IMG/VR virus record: IMGVR_UViG_3300034117_001053
Coordinates: 1-36,314 of that record
Reading direction: 5' to 3' (one strand)
From: a virus
Length of the DNA stretch: 36,314 nt
Of this stretch, positions 23,811-29,215 are shown in pieces. A model generated the notes under the pieces. It made no database searches and was not told where the DNA came from. It worked only from the letters and a program-made list of their open reading frames with translations. Both the position numbers and the translations under genes were made by a program. Numbering within the stretch: the first letter of the stretch is position 1; each line of letters opens with the position of its first letter.

Positions 23811-23839
23811 AAATATAGTTTTAATTAGTTTACCTCAAA
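23811..23839 (-). promoter_or_regulatory. Bacteroidota-type promoter for the recombination operon
   Basis: Read on the minus strand, TTTG (23839-23836) is followed after about 17 bp by TATATTTG (23818-23811), matching the -33/-7 plan TTTG...TAnnTTTG of the Bacteroidota primary sigma factor. Transcription would begin about 30 bp before the ATG at 23773, with an A-rich leader. Confidence 0.7.
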
Positions 23840-23865
23840 ATAATATTTTTAACTAAAGTGTTAAT

Positions 23866-24114
23866 TTATGTTAAATATGCTTTAAGAAAATCATAAATCA
23901 TAAAATGTTGAGGCTTCCAACGGTCAACTTTGCCATTCATTAACCGAGCAATACCTGGTCGAGTGTAGCCAAATTGTTTAGCGGCTTCGGTTATCGGGTT
24001 GCATTTCGCTGGTCGGGATCCGTTATGTTCGACAAGTGCCAACATCTGTTTGTATTCTTGTTTAAGTTGGGTGTTGCTTGGTTTGATTCTTGGTTGTTCT
24101 GCGGTTATGTTCAT
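23866..24114 (-). CDS. Small HTH-type DNA-binding protein candidate, 82 aa
   Basis: Residues about 40-65 ('NPITEAAKQFGYTRPGIARL', then 'MNGKVDRW') have the spacing of a helix-turn-helix: an Ala-rich first helix, the G-Y turn, and a recognition helix. The N-terminal 30 residues are Gln/Lys-rich and probably flexible. It overlaps the 125-aa gene by ATGA and lies just upstream of the promoter of the recombination operon, so it could regulate that promoter or the divergent region at 25 kb. It is not CI-like. Confidence 0.6.
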   Translation of the reverse strand: MNITAEQPRIKPSNTQLKQEYKQMLALVEHNGSRPAKCNPITEAAKQFGYTRPGIARLMNGKVDRWKPQHFMIYDFLKAYLT

Positions 24115-24488
24115 ACTTCTGACATTATTAATAACTGATTTGTATTTGTTTTCCTTGCCACCTTATAAGCAGCGTGTAGCTTGGCCCTTATCTTATCGCG
24201 AAATAGTTGCCCATCTATCCAAACACGAAACTCTTGTGTCCATTCTTTTTCGATAATTTTTGGTTTGTATTTCAAGAGCTCCACAACCGTTGCAAGTATC
24301 TGCACAACTTCATACTTTTTTACGTGAAATAGCATTGCGATTTCAACTTGGGTTAGTCCTGCATTATGCTTTAGCCACATATCCCAGTGCTTCGGGTCAA
24401 TTGCTTCAGGTCTTATGATGTTAACGTAAGCATCACTAATGTAGCGGCTTATCTTACGGTTGCGTGTCTTAATTGATTTTTTCGGCAT
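24111..24488 (-). CDS. HTH-containing hypothetical protein, 125 aa
   Basis: The central segment 'HNAGLTQVEIAMLFHVKKYE' (about residues 41-60) looks like a sigma-70 region 4 or MarR-like helix-turn-helix ('LTQVEIAMLFHVKKYEVVQIL'). The ends are strongly basic ('MPKKSIKTRNRKISRYI' and 'RDKIRAKLHAAYKVARKTN'). It is likely to bind DNA. It is encoded between two small genes and overlaps the 55-aa gene upstream by 20 bp and the 82-aa HTH gene downstream by ATGA. The role as regulator is inference. Confidence 0.55.
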   Translation of the reverse strand: MPKKSIKTRNRKISRYISDAYVNIIRPEAIDPKHWDMWLKHNAGLTQVEIAMLFHVKKYEVVQILATVVELLKYKPKIIEKEWTQEFRVWIDGQLFRDKIRAKLHAAYKVARKTNTNQLLIMSEV

Positions 24489-24636
24489 TGCGTATATTAT
24501 ATTGCATTAATACCAGTGCAGAATGTATGGCCTCTGCATTGCCACCTTTGTACGTTAATTTTGCGCCTCCTTTGGGGGTGTAGGCATCGGGGTTGTTTCG
24601 GTAACCGAATAGTAAGCGTTGGATAAGTTGTTTCAT
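24469..24636 (-). CDS. Small hypothetical protein, 55 aa
   Basis: The frame from ATG 24636 to TAA 24469 encodes a protein beginning MKQLIQRLLFGYRNNPDAY, with 'TPKGGAKLTYKGGNAEAI' in the middle and a helical end. It fills the space between the 106-aa gene and the HTH gene and overlaps the latter by 20 bp. It is preceded by an A-rich leader (AACAAAATG), like its neighbours. No family is recognised; its coding character and fit in the operon support it. Confidence 0.6.
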   Translation of the reverse strand: MKQLIQRLLFGYRNNPDAYTPKGGAKLTYKGGNAEAIHSALVLMQYNIRNAEKIN

Positions 24637-24660
24637 TTTGTTAGTTTTTAAAAGTTTATA

Positions 24661-24981
24661 TTACATTTCTTCGTATTGCGTTATCGGTTTCATAATTTTA
24701 TAACCCAAAGATTTTAAAAGATTAATAGCATCCTCCGTATTTGTATTTTTTTCGCTTTTAAATAATTTAGGAATAAATACTTTAGGCTCGTTTTCAATTG
24801 TGTTTTTTTTCCAAACTCTTCTGCTTCCACATTGTTCGGCATAATAACGTAAAAAATCAGAAATACCTCCGTTGTTTACAAAGCTTTTTGGAATCCCTTT
24901 TTTTTGTGCAAGTTTACTAAATTGATTTGATGAAAAAATGACTGGCATTTTTTCTAATGTTTCTAAAAGTAATTGTTTCAT
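24661..24981 (-). CDS. Putative winged-helix-like early protein, 106 aa
   Basis: This is the first minus-strand gene of the divergent region at 25 kb. The segment 'SSNQFSKLAQKKGIPKSFVN' (about residues 17-36), followed by 'ISDFLRYYAEQCGSRRVWKK', resembles a helix-turn-helix with a wing-like 'RRVWKK' and could bind DNA. The C-terminal 40 residues are Lys/Asn-rich. It may be an early regulator, but no family can be named with confidence. Confidence 0.5.
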   Translation of the reverse strand: MKQLLLETLEKMPVIFSSNQFSKLAQKKGIPKSFVNNGGISDFLRYYAEQCGSRRVWKKNTIENEPKVFIPKLFKSEKNTNTEDAINLLKSLGYKIMKPITQYEEM

Positions 24982-25022
24982 TGTGTTTTGTTTTTAGTTG
25001 TTAGTATTAATTATTTCGACCG

Positions 25023-25030
25023 CAAACCTA
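25023..25030 (-). promoter_or_regulatory. Leftward early promoter, -7 box TAGGTTTG
   Basis: TAGGTTTG on the minus strand matches TAnnTTTG and lies 42 bp before the ATG at 24981. Its -33 region would fall in the AT-rich stretch near 25049-25053, where I see no good TTTG, so strength may depend on a regulator. It faces the rightward promoter, and the two boxes lie within about 60 bp. Confidence 0.45.
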
Positions 25031-25054
25031 CTAATAATATTTTTAAAAATAAAA

Positions 25055-25085
25055 TTTGTATTTAATTATTTTTATTTTATATTTG
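25055..25085 (+). promoter_or_regulatory. Rightward Bacteroidota-type promoter
   Basis: TTTG at 25055-25058 and TATATTTG at 25078-25085 are 19 bp apart, an excellent match to the Bacteroidota TTTG/TAnnTTTG promoter. The first gene starts at 25107 behind an A-rich leader. This is the only strong rightward promoter seen ahead of the plus-strand block, so it probably drives the accessory and lysis genes. Confidence 0.75.
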
Positions 25086-25106
25086 CCAAAATTTAAAAAT
25101 AACATT

Positions 25107-25280
25107 ATGACAACAACACTAACATTGACATTGCACTTTGATTACGAGAATGATGACCGCGAAAACAACATTCGTGGTGGCTGGGTGCTTACCGACATCA
25201 CAAATGGAAAAACATCAGTACATTTAAGCCCTAAATTAGAACAACTTTTAAACGAAGAATTAGATCCCGAAAACTTTTAA
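25107..25280 (+). CDS. Small hypothetical protein, first gene of the plus-strand block, 57 aa
   Basis: The ATG at 25107 is preferred over the longer frame from 25056, because the promoter -7 box lies between them. The product begins MTTTLTLTLHFDYENDDRE, a Thr/Leu beta strand followed by an acidic turn, then 'GGWVLTDITNGKTSVHLSP' and an acidic C-terminus. It is soluble and small; no family is recognised. It heads the rightward transcript. Confidence 0.65.
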   Translation: MTTTLTLTLHFDYENDDRENNIRGGWVLTDITNGKTSVHLSPKLEQLLNEELDPENF

Positions 25281-25283
25281 ACT

Positions 25284-25475
25284 ATGAAAACAAAACCATC
25301 ACTTATCCTTTGGGCATTATCAGCCCTATTTATGTCCTTTTGGGCAGTTAAATTCGCAATGACTGGGGTTTTCTTTGGCAATTCCGAGTTACTTACATTT
25401 ACACTATCCTTTTGCGCCTCGCTAACAAGTGCGGTATGTGGCGCAGGGTTTATGCAACAATGGCTTAAGAAATGA
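25284..25475 (+). CDS. Two-TM small membrane protein, 63 aa
   Basis: Hydrophobic segments at about residues 6-28 ('SLILWALSALFMSFWAVKFA') and 35-58 make this a two-helix membrane hairpin with a basic C-terminus ('QQWLKK'). It overlaps the next gene by ATGA and follows the first gene by 3 bp. Its size and plan would suit an accessory membrane or superinfection-exclusion type protein, but the lysis genes are further downstream. Function unknown. Confidence 0.6.
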   Translation: MKTKPSLILWALSALFMSFWAVKFAMTGVFFGNSELLTFTLSFCASLTSAVCGAGFMQQWLKK

Positions 25476-25888
25476 AACTACTTTGGAAACCAACAAAGTT
25501 AACCTGCGAATTTATTGTGCCAGACATCGACAAGTCCGAAGGTGTGCAAAAGGTCATAGGCTTCAGCAAAGGTTGGCATCACTACAATAGCATTAGGCTT
25601 GGCATCCGAAAAGAGGAAGATTATTGTGTGTTATATTTTTATGCGTATATTAAAGGCCAGCGTATAATTCAGAGGTTAGGCAGATATCAAATTGGTGAAC
25701 TTGTTAAATGTAGATTGCACTGGGGCTATTACATCGAGTGTAAGGCTAACGATGGTTACGCATTTAGAGTAGCACCGAAGTGTTCTTTTCCTATTGGCTA
25801 TTTGCTTGGAAATTATGCTGAAAAAGATGGTGTAGAGGGTGTGCAAGTGCCTATTGAGATACAGATAAATAATTTGAAAATAAAATAA
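25472..25888 (+). CDS. Hypothetical protein, 138 aa
   Basis: This soluble protein of mixed alpha/beta composition contains several aromatic strands ('DYCVLYFYAYIKGQRIIQRL', 'LHWGYYIECKANDGYAFRV') that read like a small beta-barrel or lipocalin-like fold. It overlaps the two-TM gene by ATGA and is followed after 1 bp by the first AVEWL gene. No motif points to a function. Confidence 0.65.
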   Translation: MKLLWKPTKLTCEFIVPDIDKSEGVQKVIGFSKGWHHYNSIRLGIRKEEDYCVLYFYAYIKGQRIIQRLGRYQIGELVKCRLHWGYYIECKANDGYAFRVAPKCSFPIGYLLGNYAEKDGVEGVQVPIEIQINNLKIK

Positions 25889-25889
25889 G

Positions 25890-26087
25890 ATGCCCACAAA
25901 ACAAATAAGCGCAGTTGAATGGTTAGCGAATGAGTTAGCCATTCCAAAAGAGTTGCTAAAATTAGCGAAAGAAATCGAAAAGCAAAACATAATCAATGGC
26001 TACCACGTTGGCTATTCAAGGGCTATAATGCCCAAGGATTACAATGCGCAGGAGTATTATAACGAAAACTTTAATAAACAAGACTAA
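25890..26087 (+). CDS. AVEWL-family small protein, copy 1, 65 aa
   Basis: The protein has the plan shared with two others in this block: 'KQISAVEWLANEL' near the start, a central 'AKEIEKQNIINGYHVGY' and a terminal 'YYNENFNKQD'. It is helical, soluble and acidic at the end. Such short proteins occur in multiple divergent copies in Bacteroidota phages; their function is unknown to me. It overlaps the next start by one base (TAATG). Confidence 0.7.
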   Translation: MPTKQISAVEWLANELAIPKELLKLAKEIEKQNIINGYHVGYSRAIMPKDYNAQEYYNENFNKQD

Positions 26088-26308
26088 TGGAAGCAAAAGA
26101 AAAAGCAGAAGAATTATTTAACAAATACAAGCCAATTTGCGCTGGTTACAATGGTGGTCAATCAAATAAATACTTTTCAAAACAAGCAGCATTGATAGTA
26201 GTTGATGAGGTATTAGAATGCTATCCCGCTCAATGTCCTAAAGAAAGCTATGAAATGGAACAACACATTTACTGGCAACAAGTTAAAACCGAAATAAACA
26301 ACCTATGA
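26087..26308 (+). CDS. Small helical protein alternating with the AVEWL genes, 73 aa
   Basis: It begins 'EAKEKAEELFNKYKPICAGY', continues with 'FSKQAALIVVDEVLECYP' and ends 'IYWQQVKTEINNL'. This KA-ELF...KQ-ALI-VDE...YW-QVK-EI pattern is a recognisable small-protein family in Bacteroidota phages, of unknown function. It sits between AVEWL copies 1 and 2 and overlaps the latter by ATGA. Confidence 0.65.
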   Translation: MEAKEKAEELFNKYKPICAGYNGGQSNKYFSKQAALIVVDEVLECYPAQCPKESYEMEQHIYWQQVKTEINNL

Positions 26309-26493
26309 AACAAGTCACAGCAGTAGAATGGATAGTTGAACAACTTGCTCCATCTGTATCTTTACAACAAAAGTACATTGATGAATTACTTGAACAAGCC
26401 AAAGCAATGGAAAAGGAGCAGATAAAATCAGCATATGAAAGAGCAATAATTAATTATGGAATGCCACCATTAGAAACTTTTAAACAGGATTAA
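26305..26493 (+). CDS. AVEWL-family small protein, copy 2, 62 aa
   Basis: It shares 'KQVTAVEWIVEQL' near the start, 'EQAKAMEKEQIKSAYERA' in the middle and a terminal 'FKQD' with copies 1 and 3. The fold is expected to be two or three helices. The central QAKAMEK-QI segment is nearly identical to copy 3, including at DNA level (gccaaagcaatggaaaag at 26398 and 26820), which points to duplication followed by divergence. Confidence 0.7.
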   Translation: MKQVTAVEWIVEQLAPSVSLQQKYIDELLEQAKAMEKEQIKSAYERAIINYGMPPLETFKQD

Positions 26494-26494
26494 T

Positions 26495-26722
26495 ATGGAA
26501 AAAGAAACACTTGAAGAAAGAGCAGCTAGATATGATAATATAAAATTGCCAATACCTTATGGTTATGTTGGTGCAGCAAATGATTTTATTAATGGTGCTG
26601 AGTGGCAACAAGAACAAATACTACAATTTCTTTATTCAGAAATAACTGAACGTAGACCTTACTCATCATCTAGAATGTGTGAAGAAGTAATTAAATTTAT
26701 TGAACAATTTAAAAAGAAATAA
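26495..26722 (+). CDS. Small acidic protein in the AVEWL array, 75 aa
   Basis: This is a helical protein with 'LEERAARYDNIKLPIPYGYV', then 'NDFINGAEWQQEQILQFLY' and a basic end ('KFIEQFKKK'). The F-x-x-G-A-x-W-Q-x-E-Q segment recalls the core of the AVEWL relatives, so it may be a more distant family member. It starts 1 bp after copy 2 and ends 1 bp before copy 3. Confidence 0.6.
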   Translation: MEKETLEERAARYDNIKLPIPYGYVGAANDFINGAEWQQEQILQFLYSEITERRPYSSSRMCEEVIKFIEQFKKK

Positions 26723-26723
26723 T

Positions 26724-26966
26724 ATGAGCAAACAAACAGCAGTTGAATGGTTAATGGAACATCTTACGGAAATAAAAAAAGATTGTAGACTTTCAGAGAT
26801 AAGTTCATTATTTAACCAAGCCAAAGCAATGGAAAAGGATCAGATAATATATTCAAATTATAATGGTCAAAGTATTGGTAAAAAATTAATAGATATTGAT
26901 GTACATCAAATGAAAATAAAAGCAGAACAATACTACAACGAACAATTTAAACAAGATAATCTATGA
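26724..26966 (+). CDS. AVEWL-family small protein, copy 3, 80 aa
   Basis: The ATG at 26724 (MSKQTAVEWLMEHL) is chosen rather than the in-frame ATG at 26700, because it follows the upstream stop by one base and aligns with copies 1 and 2. 'NQAKAMEKDQIIYSNYNGQ' and 'AEQYYNEQFKQDN' complete the family pattern. It is the longest copy, with an extra charged stretch before the C-terminal motif, and overlaps the endolysin gene by ATGA. Confidence 0.7.
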   Translation: MSKQTAVEWLMEHLTEIKKDCRLSEISSLFNQAKAMEKDQIIYSNYNGQSIGKKLIDIDVHQMKIKAEQYYNEQFKQDNL

Positions 26967-27385
26967 AACCAAAAGATGAAAGTAAGCCATACGAATCGAG
27001 ATTAATCGAGGACTTACACCCAACATTAGCCAACGCTTATAAGAAAGCCGAAGCCCAGTTTAATGCTGCTCACAACGATGTTCACGTTATCATTGTATGC
27101 ACTTATCGTAATAATGCAATGCAGGAAGTTTATTATCATAAGCGACCAAAGATAACCCAAGCGAGAGCGGGCCAGTCACCGCATAATTATTACCCATCAA
27201 GAGCATTCGACATAGCATTTGTAAAAGTTGGAAAACGTGAACTTGACTACTCCGCAAAGCATTTTAAAGAGTTTTGGGAGATGTTGCAATCGGCATCTAA
27301 TAAGCTAACTTGGGGTGGTAATTTTAAGAACTTTTCAGACCAACCGCACTATGAACTTACCAACTGGAAAATGACTATAATATGA
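26963..27385 (+). CDS. Endolysin, peptidase M15 (L-alanyl-D-glutamate/VanY-like), 140 aa
   Basis: The zinc-peptidase pattern of the M15_4/CwlK-type endolysins is visible: 'VCTYRNNAMQ' (R49), 'GQSPHNYYPSRAFDIAF' (H74 and D83 as zinc ligands) and 'WGGNFKNFSDQPHYEL' (H129, with D126 nearby). These enzymes cut the peptide stem of peptidoglycan at the end of infection. The protein is a single domain without signal peptide, so release should depend on a holin, as expected from the two-TM gene downstream. Confidence 0.88.
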   Translation: MKPKDESKPYESRLIEDLHPTLANAYKKAEAQFNAAHNDVHVIIVCTYRNNAMQEVYYHKRPKITQARAGQSPHNYYPSRAFDIAFVKVGKRELDYSAKHFKEFWEMLQSASNKLTWGGNFKNFSDQPHYELTNWKMTII

Positions 27386-27567
27386 CAAGAGGAACACGCT
27401 ACACTAATGGCAAGGAGGTTATAACCTTTGTCAAAATAGATTTCATTGTAATCGGTGGTCGAAAGATAGACCACGTTTATTTTAGGAGAAAAGATAAAAA
27501 CGATTTGATTATGCCTTTGTTAGAATGGAATTTAAAGGGTAAATTTGAATGGGAAATAATTAATTGA
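27382..27567 (+). CDS. Small hypothetical protein in the lysis block, 61 aa
   Basis: This basic beta-type protein ('NGKEVITFVKIDFIVIGGRK', 'DHVYFRRKDKNDLI') without membrane segments overlaps the endolysin gene by ATGA. It is probably cytosolic; no family is recognised, and its place suggests only co-expression with the lysis genes. Confidence 0.55.
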   Translation: MTRGTRYTNGKEVITFVKIDFIVIGGRKIDHVYFRRKDKNDLIMPLLEWNLKGKFEWEIIN

Positions 27568-27568
27568 A

Positions 27569-27778
27569 ATGATGCAAGAAGAATTAAAATCGAATTATCG
27601 TTATAGATTTAAAATAACCAGTAAGCAAAACGATTCTACTTTAGGCACTGGATTTTTTAAAGTTAGCAAAAAGATGACAAAAGAAGAACAAATTATTTTT
27701 TTACATCAATACAATAATGGGCGTTACTTGGATAAAGAATCATTTATAACTATTGACATTGTTGAAGCTAACGAATAA
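27569..27778 (+). CDS. Small hypothetical protein in the lysis block, 69 aa
   Basis: The start is one of two adjacent ATG codons (27569 or 27572). The protein reads 'SNYRYRFKITSKQND' then 'KVSKKMTKEEQIIFLHQYN' and ends acidic. It looks like a small strand-helix-strand protein. It lies between the 61-aa gene and the holin-like gene. Function unknown. Confidence 0.55.
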   Translation: MMQEELKSNYRYRFKITSKQNDSTLGTGFFKVSKKMTKEEQIIFLHQYNNGRYLDKESFITIDIVEANE

Positions 27779-27791
27779 ACATCAAACAACT

Positions 27792-28046
27792 ATGAATCTA
27801 AAACAAAAATACCGCAGCCCAGACAACCGCCAGTTAAAAAAGATTGCAGACTATTTAATCTACGTTTTGCTGCCATTTATTCAGACATCGTTAGCACTCG
27901 CAGAAACGCAAGGATTAATCAGTTTACGACAAGCGTTTTGGGGCGGATTGGCAGCGACATTTTTATTGATTAACACTAAATTCTTAACCAAATTTACAAC
28001 TGAAAAACCTACCAAAACTGCTATAATTGATGGTGATGGGTGCTAA
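27792..28046 (+). CDS. Holin-like two-TM protein, 84 aa
   Basis: The ATG at 27792 (MNLKQKYRSPDNRQLKKIAD) is preferred over the longer frame from 27753, which would overlap the previous gene. Residues about 20-40 ('YLIYVLLPFIQTSLALAE') and about 50-66 ('FWGGLAATFLLINTKFL') are two membrane helices; the ends are charged. Size, topology and place just after the endolysin and before a spanin-like gene fit a class II holin, although holins are hard to prove from sequence. Confidence 0.6.
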   Translation: MNLKQKYRSPDNRQLKKIADYLIYVLLPFIQTSLALAETQGLISLRQAFWGGLAATFLLINTKFLTKFTTEKPTKTAIIDGDGC

Positions 28047-28062
28047 TAATAACAATATAAAT

Positions 28063-28188
28063 AGTGAGGTGGCGGAATGGTAGACGCATGAATAAAGGTT
28101 AATAGTAAAGATAACGTAGAGTAACCTTGAGACACCCGTAAAGTTCAGCTCATAAGTTATCATACAAGTTCGAATCTTGTCCTCACTA
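28063..28188 (+). tRNA. tRNA-like gene (class II, Leu/Ser-like arms) with about 42-nt insertion
   Basis: The ends pair as a 7-bp acceptor stem, AGTGAGG (28063-28069) with CCTCACT (28181-28187), followed by A and no encoded CCA. Next come T8 and G9, a 3-bp D-stem GCG/CGC (28072-28074 and 28085-28087; G71 is position 9) with loop GAATGGTAGA, much like tRNA-Leu. The T arm is ideal: ACAAG-TTCGAAT-CTTGT (28164-28180). TGAAT (28089-28093) can pair with GTTCA (28143-28147) as an anticodon stem, but 49 nt lie between them instead of 7. That insert forms its own 7-bp hairpin, AAGGTTA/TAACCTT. No loop with U33 and a clear anticodon can be assigned; CCGTAAA before the 3' stem half is the nearest. Total length is 126 nt. 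Confidence 0.6.
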
Positions 28189-28202
28189 CTAAAAATAACA
28201 AT

Positions 28203-28769
28203 ATGAAACCACAACACCAACTTATTACATTCGCAGCCCTATGTTTACTGCTAATTATCGGTTTAAATCATTGCGCCAAAGACAACCCAAAGCCTATCCC
28301 ATTTGACTACAAATTAGAAGCGGAAATGATTAAAAAGCAGTTTGGCATTGAGCAGGCAATATTGCTGAATCAACTGGAAGCAGCTACCCGAAGATTGCAA
28401 GTTGCCAATAACGCAAAAGATAGCATTAGACAACGTGAAATATCATTAACCAACACTAACATAGCTTTGATGAAGAAAATGCGCCAAACGCTTCCAAAAG
28501 AGTGTGATACGGTGTTTGTTTTATGTGATGAAATAATCAATGTTAAGGATTCAAGTTATGCTGCGTTATTTACTGCGTTTCAACTTTGCGCTGATGGAAG
28601 CACAATTAAAGATAGTTTGATTACCAACTACAAAGCGGAGAATATCACAGATAGCACATTATTAGTGATCAGTAAGCAAGAAACGAAACAACAACGCAAA
28701 GGCAAGGTAGCTGCGTGGTGTGTTGGTGGTGCAATGTTTTTAATTTGGCTTGTTGTTGGTTTGAAATAA
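28203..28769 (+). CDS. Unimolecular-spanin-like lipoprotein/membrane protein, 188 aa
   Basis: The N-terminus has a hydrophobic segment ending at a cysteine ('LITFAALCLLLIIGLNHC', C24) followed by AKDN, a relaxed Bacteroidota lipoprotein signal. The middle (about residues 45-95) is a Gln/Leu-rich coiled coil ('IEQAILLNQLEAATRRLQ'). The C-terminus is a membrane helix ('VGGAMFLIWLVVGLK'). A lipidated N-terminus in the outer membrane linked to a C-terminal inner-membrane helix is the plan of a u-spanin (T1 gp11 type), which disrupts the outer membrane at lysis. Context with endolysin and holin-like genes agrees. The lipobox is poor, so an N-terminal TM anchor is the alternative. Confidence 0.55.
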   Translation: MKPQHQLITFAALCLLLIIGLNHCAKDNPKPIPFDYKLEAEMIKKQFGIEQAILLNQLEAATRRLQVANNAKDSIRQREISLTNTNIALMKKMRQTLPKECDTVFVLCDEIINVKDSSYAALFTAFQLCADGSTIKDSLITNYKAENITDSTLLVISKQETKQQRKGKVAAWCVGGAMFLIWLVVGLK

Positions 28770-28782
28770 ATTATTATATTTG
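28753..28782 (+). promoter_or_regulatory. Bacteroidota-type promoter before a short hairpin transcript
   Basis: TTG at 28753-28755 and TATATTTG at 28775-28782 are spaced 19 bp apart on the plus strand. No gene follows on this strand: the next genes are convergent. A hairpin with a U-rich tail lies 25 bp downstream. The -33 box overlaps the end of the spanin-like gene. Confidence 0.5.
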
Positions 28783-28787
28783 CAGCG

Positions 28788-28840
28788 TTCAATGTTAGTT
28801 AGTTCATAGCCCTTGCAGAAATGTGAGGGCTTTGTTATTT
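28788..28840 (+). ncRNA. Possible small RNA of about 50 nt ending in a GAAA-loop hairpin
   Basis: If the TATATTTG box at 28775 is active, transcription would begin near 28788 and stop after the hairpin at 28808-28831. Only a 5-codon frame (ATG 28792) is present, so the product would be non-coding. It lies in the narrow convergent gap between the plus-strand block and the minus-strand genes. The hairpin alone may simply be the terminator of the lysis block. Confidence 0.35.
28808..28840 (+). terminator. Intrinsic terminator of the plus-strand block
   Basis: AGCCCTTGCA (28808-28817) pairs with TGTGAGGGCT (28822-28831) over 10 positions, two of them G-U in RNA, closed by a GAAA tetraloop and followed by TTGTTATTT. 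In the reverse direction the hairpin is not followed by a T run, so it serves the plus strand. Confidence 0.7.
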
Positions 28841-29011
28841 GTCATCTATGATACCCAGAGTAACTAACAACGCAACAACACCCATTTTAAACGATGTTGC
28901 TACATAATTTATTTGCTGCCTATACTGATATAGCATAAGCAATATAAAGGCTATCACAATGGCTGCAATTGTTATTAATGGAGGTATATTAGCAGCCTCT
29001 TCATTACTCAT
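28835..29011 (-). CDS. Small two-TM membrane protein, 58 aa
   Basis: ATG 29011 (MSNEEAANIPPLITIAAIVI) is preferred to the upstream non-ATG start at 29032, which would lie deeper in the preceding gene. Two hydrophobic segments (about residues 9-28 and 40-54, 'MGVVALLVTLGIIDDK') flank a polar turn. It overlaps the end of the 68-aa membrane gene by 8 bp. It may be a second holin-like or pinholin-like protein, or unrelated to lysis; it is the last gene of the minus-strand late block. Confidence 0.5.
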   Translation of the reverse strand: MSNEEAANIPPLITIAAIVIAFILLMLYQYRQQINYVATSFKMGVVALLVTLGIIDDK

Positions 29012-29210
29012 TCTTGTTTTTCTTGGCAACACGATAAGAAGCCCACATTGATACTATTAATGCACCAAGTTTGGCAAAGTCATAAATGGTATCGTAAATA
29101 CCAGTTAGATTCATATTACCGAACCAGTCTGATGTCCATACCCCTGCTTGAATGATGACCGATGTAATTATTACTAATATGCTATTGTCGGGATGATGTG
29201 GATGAATCAT
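29004..29210 (-). CDS. Small two-TM membrane protein, 68 aa
   Basis: Hydrophobic stretches at about residues 10-26 ('SILVIITSVIIQAGVW') and 45-60 ('KLGALIVSMWASYRVAK') with a basic Lys-rich C-terminus suggest a two-helix membrane protein, holin-like in plan. It lies 5 bp after the 78-aa gene and overlaps the next membrane gene by 8 bp. It is on the opposite strand from the endolysin, so a lysis role is only possible. Confidence 0.55.
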   Translation of the reverse strand: MIHPHHPDNSILVIITSVIIQAGVWTSDWFGNMNLTGIYDTIYDFAKLGALIVSMWASYRVAKKNKNE

Positions 29211-29215
29211 AAAAT

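Noticed and set aside
25056-25106. Longer N-terminus for the first plus-strand gene (non-ATG start at 25056)
   Set aside because: The promoter -7 box at 25078-25085 lies inside this extension, so the extension would not be in the transcript.
27753-27791. Longer N-terminus for the holin-like gene
   Set aside because: It would overlap the previous gene and add a polar stretch; ATG 27792 has an A-rich leader and gives the expected short charged N-terminus.
28063-28188. tmRNA or group I intron within the tRNA-like gene
   Set aside because: The whole element is 126 nt, with a normal D arm and no tag reading frame, so it is not a tmRNA. The insert of about 42 nt lacks room for a group I core.
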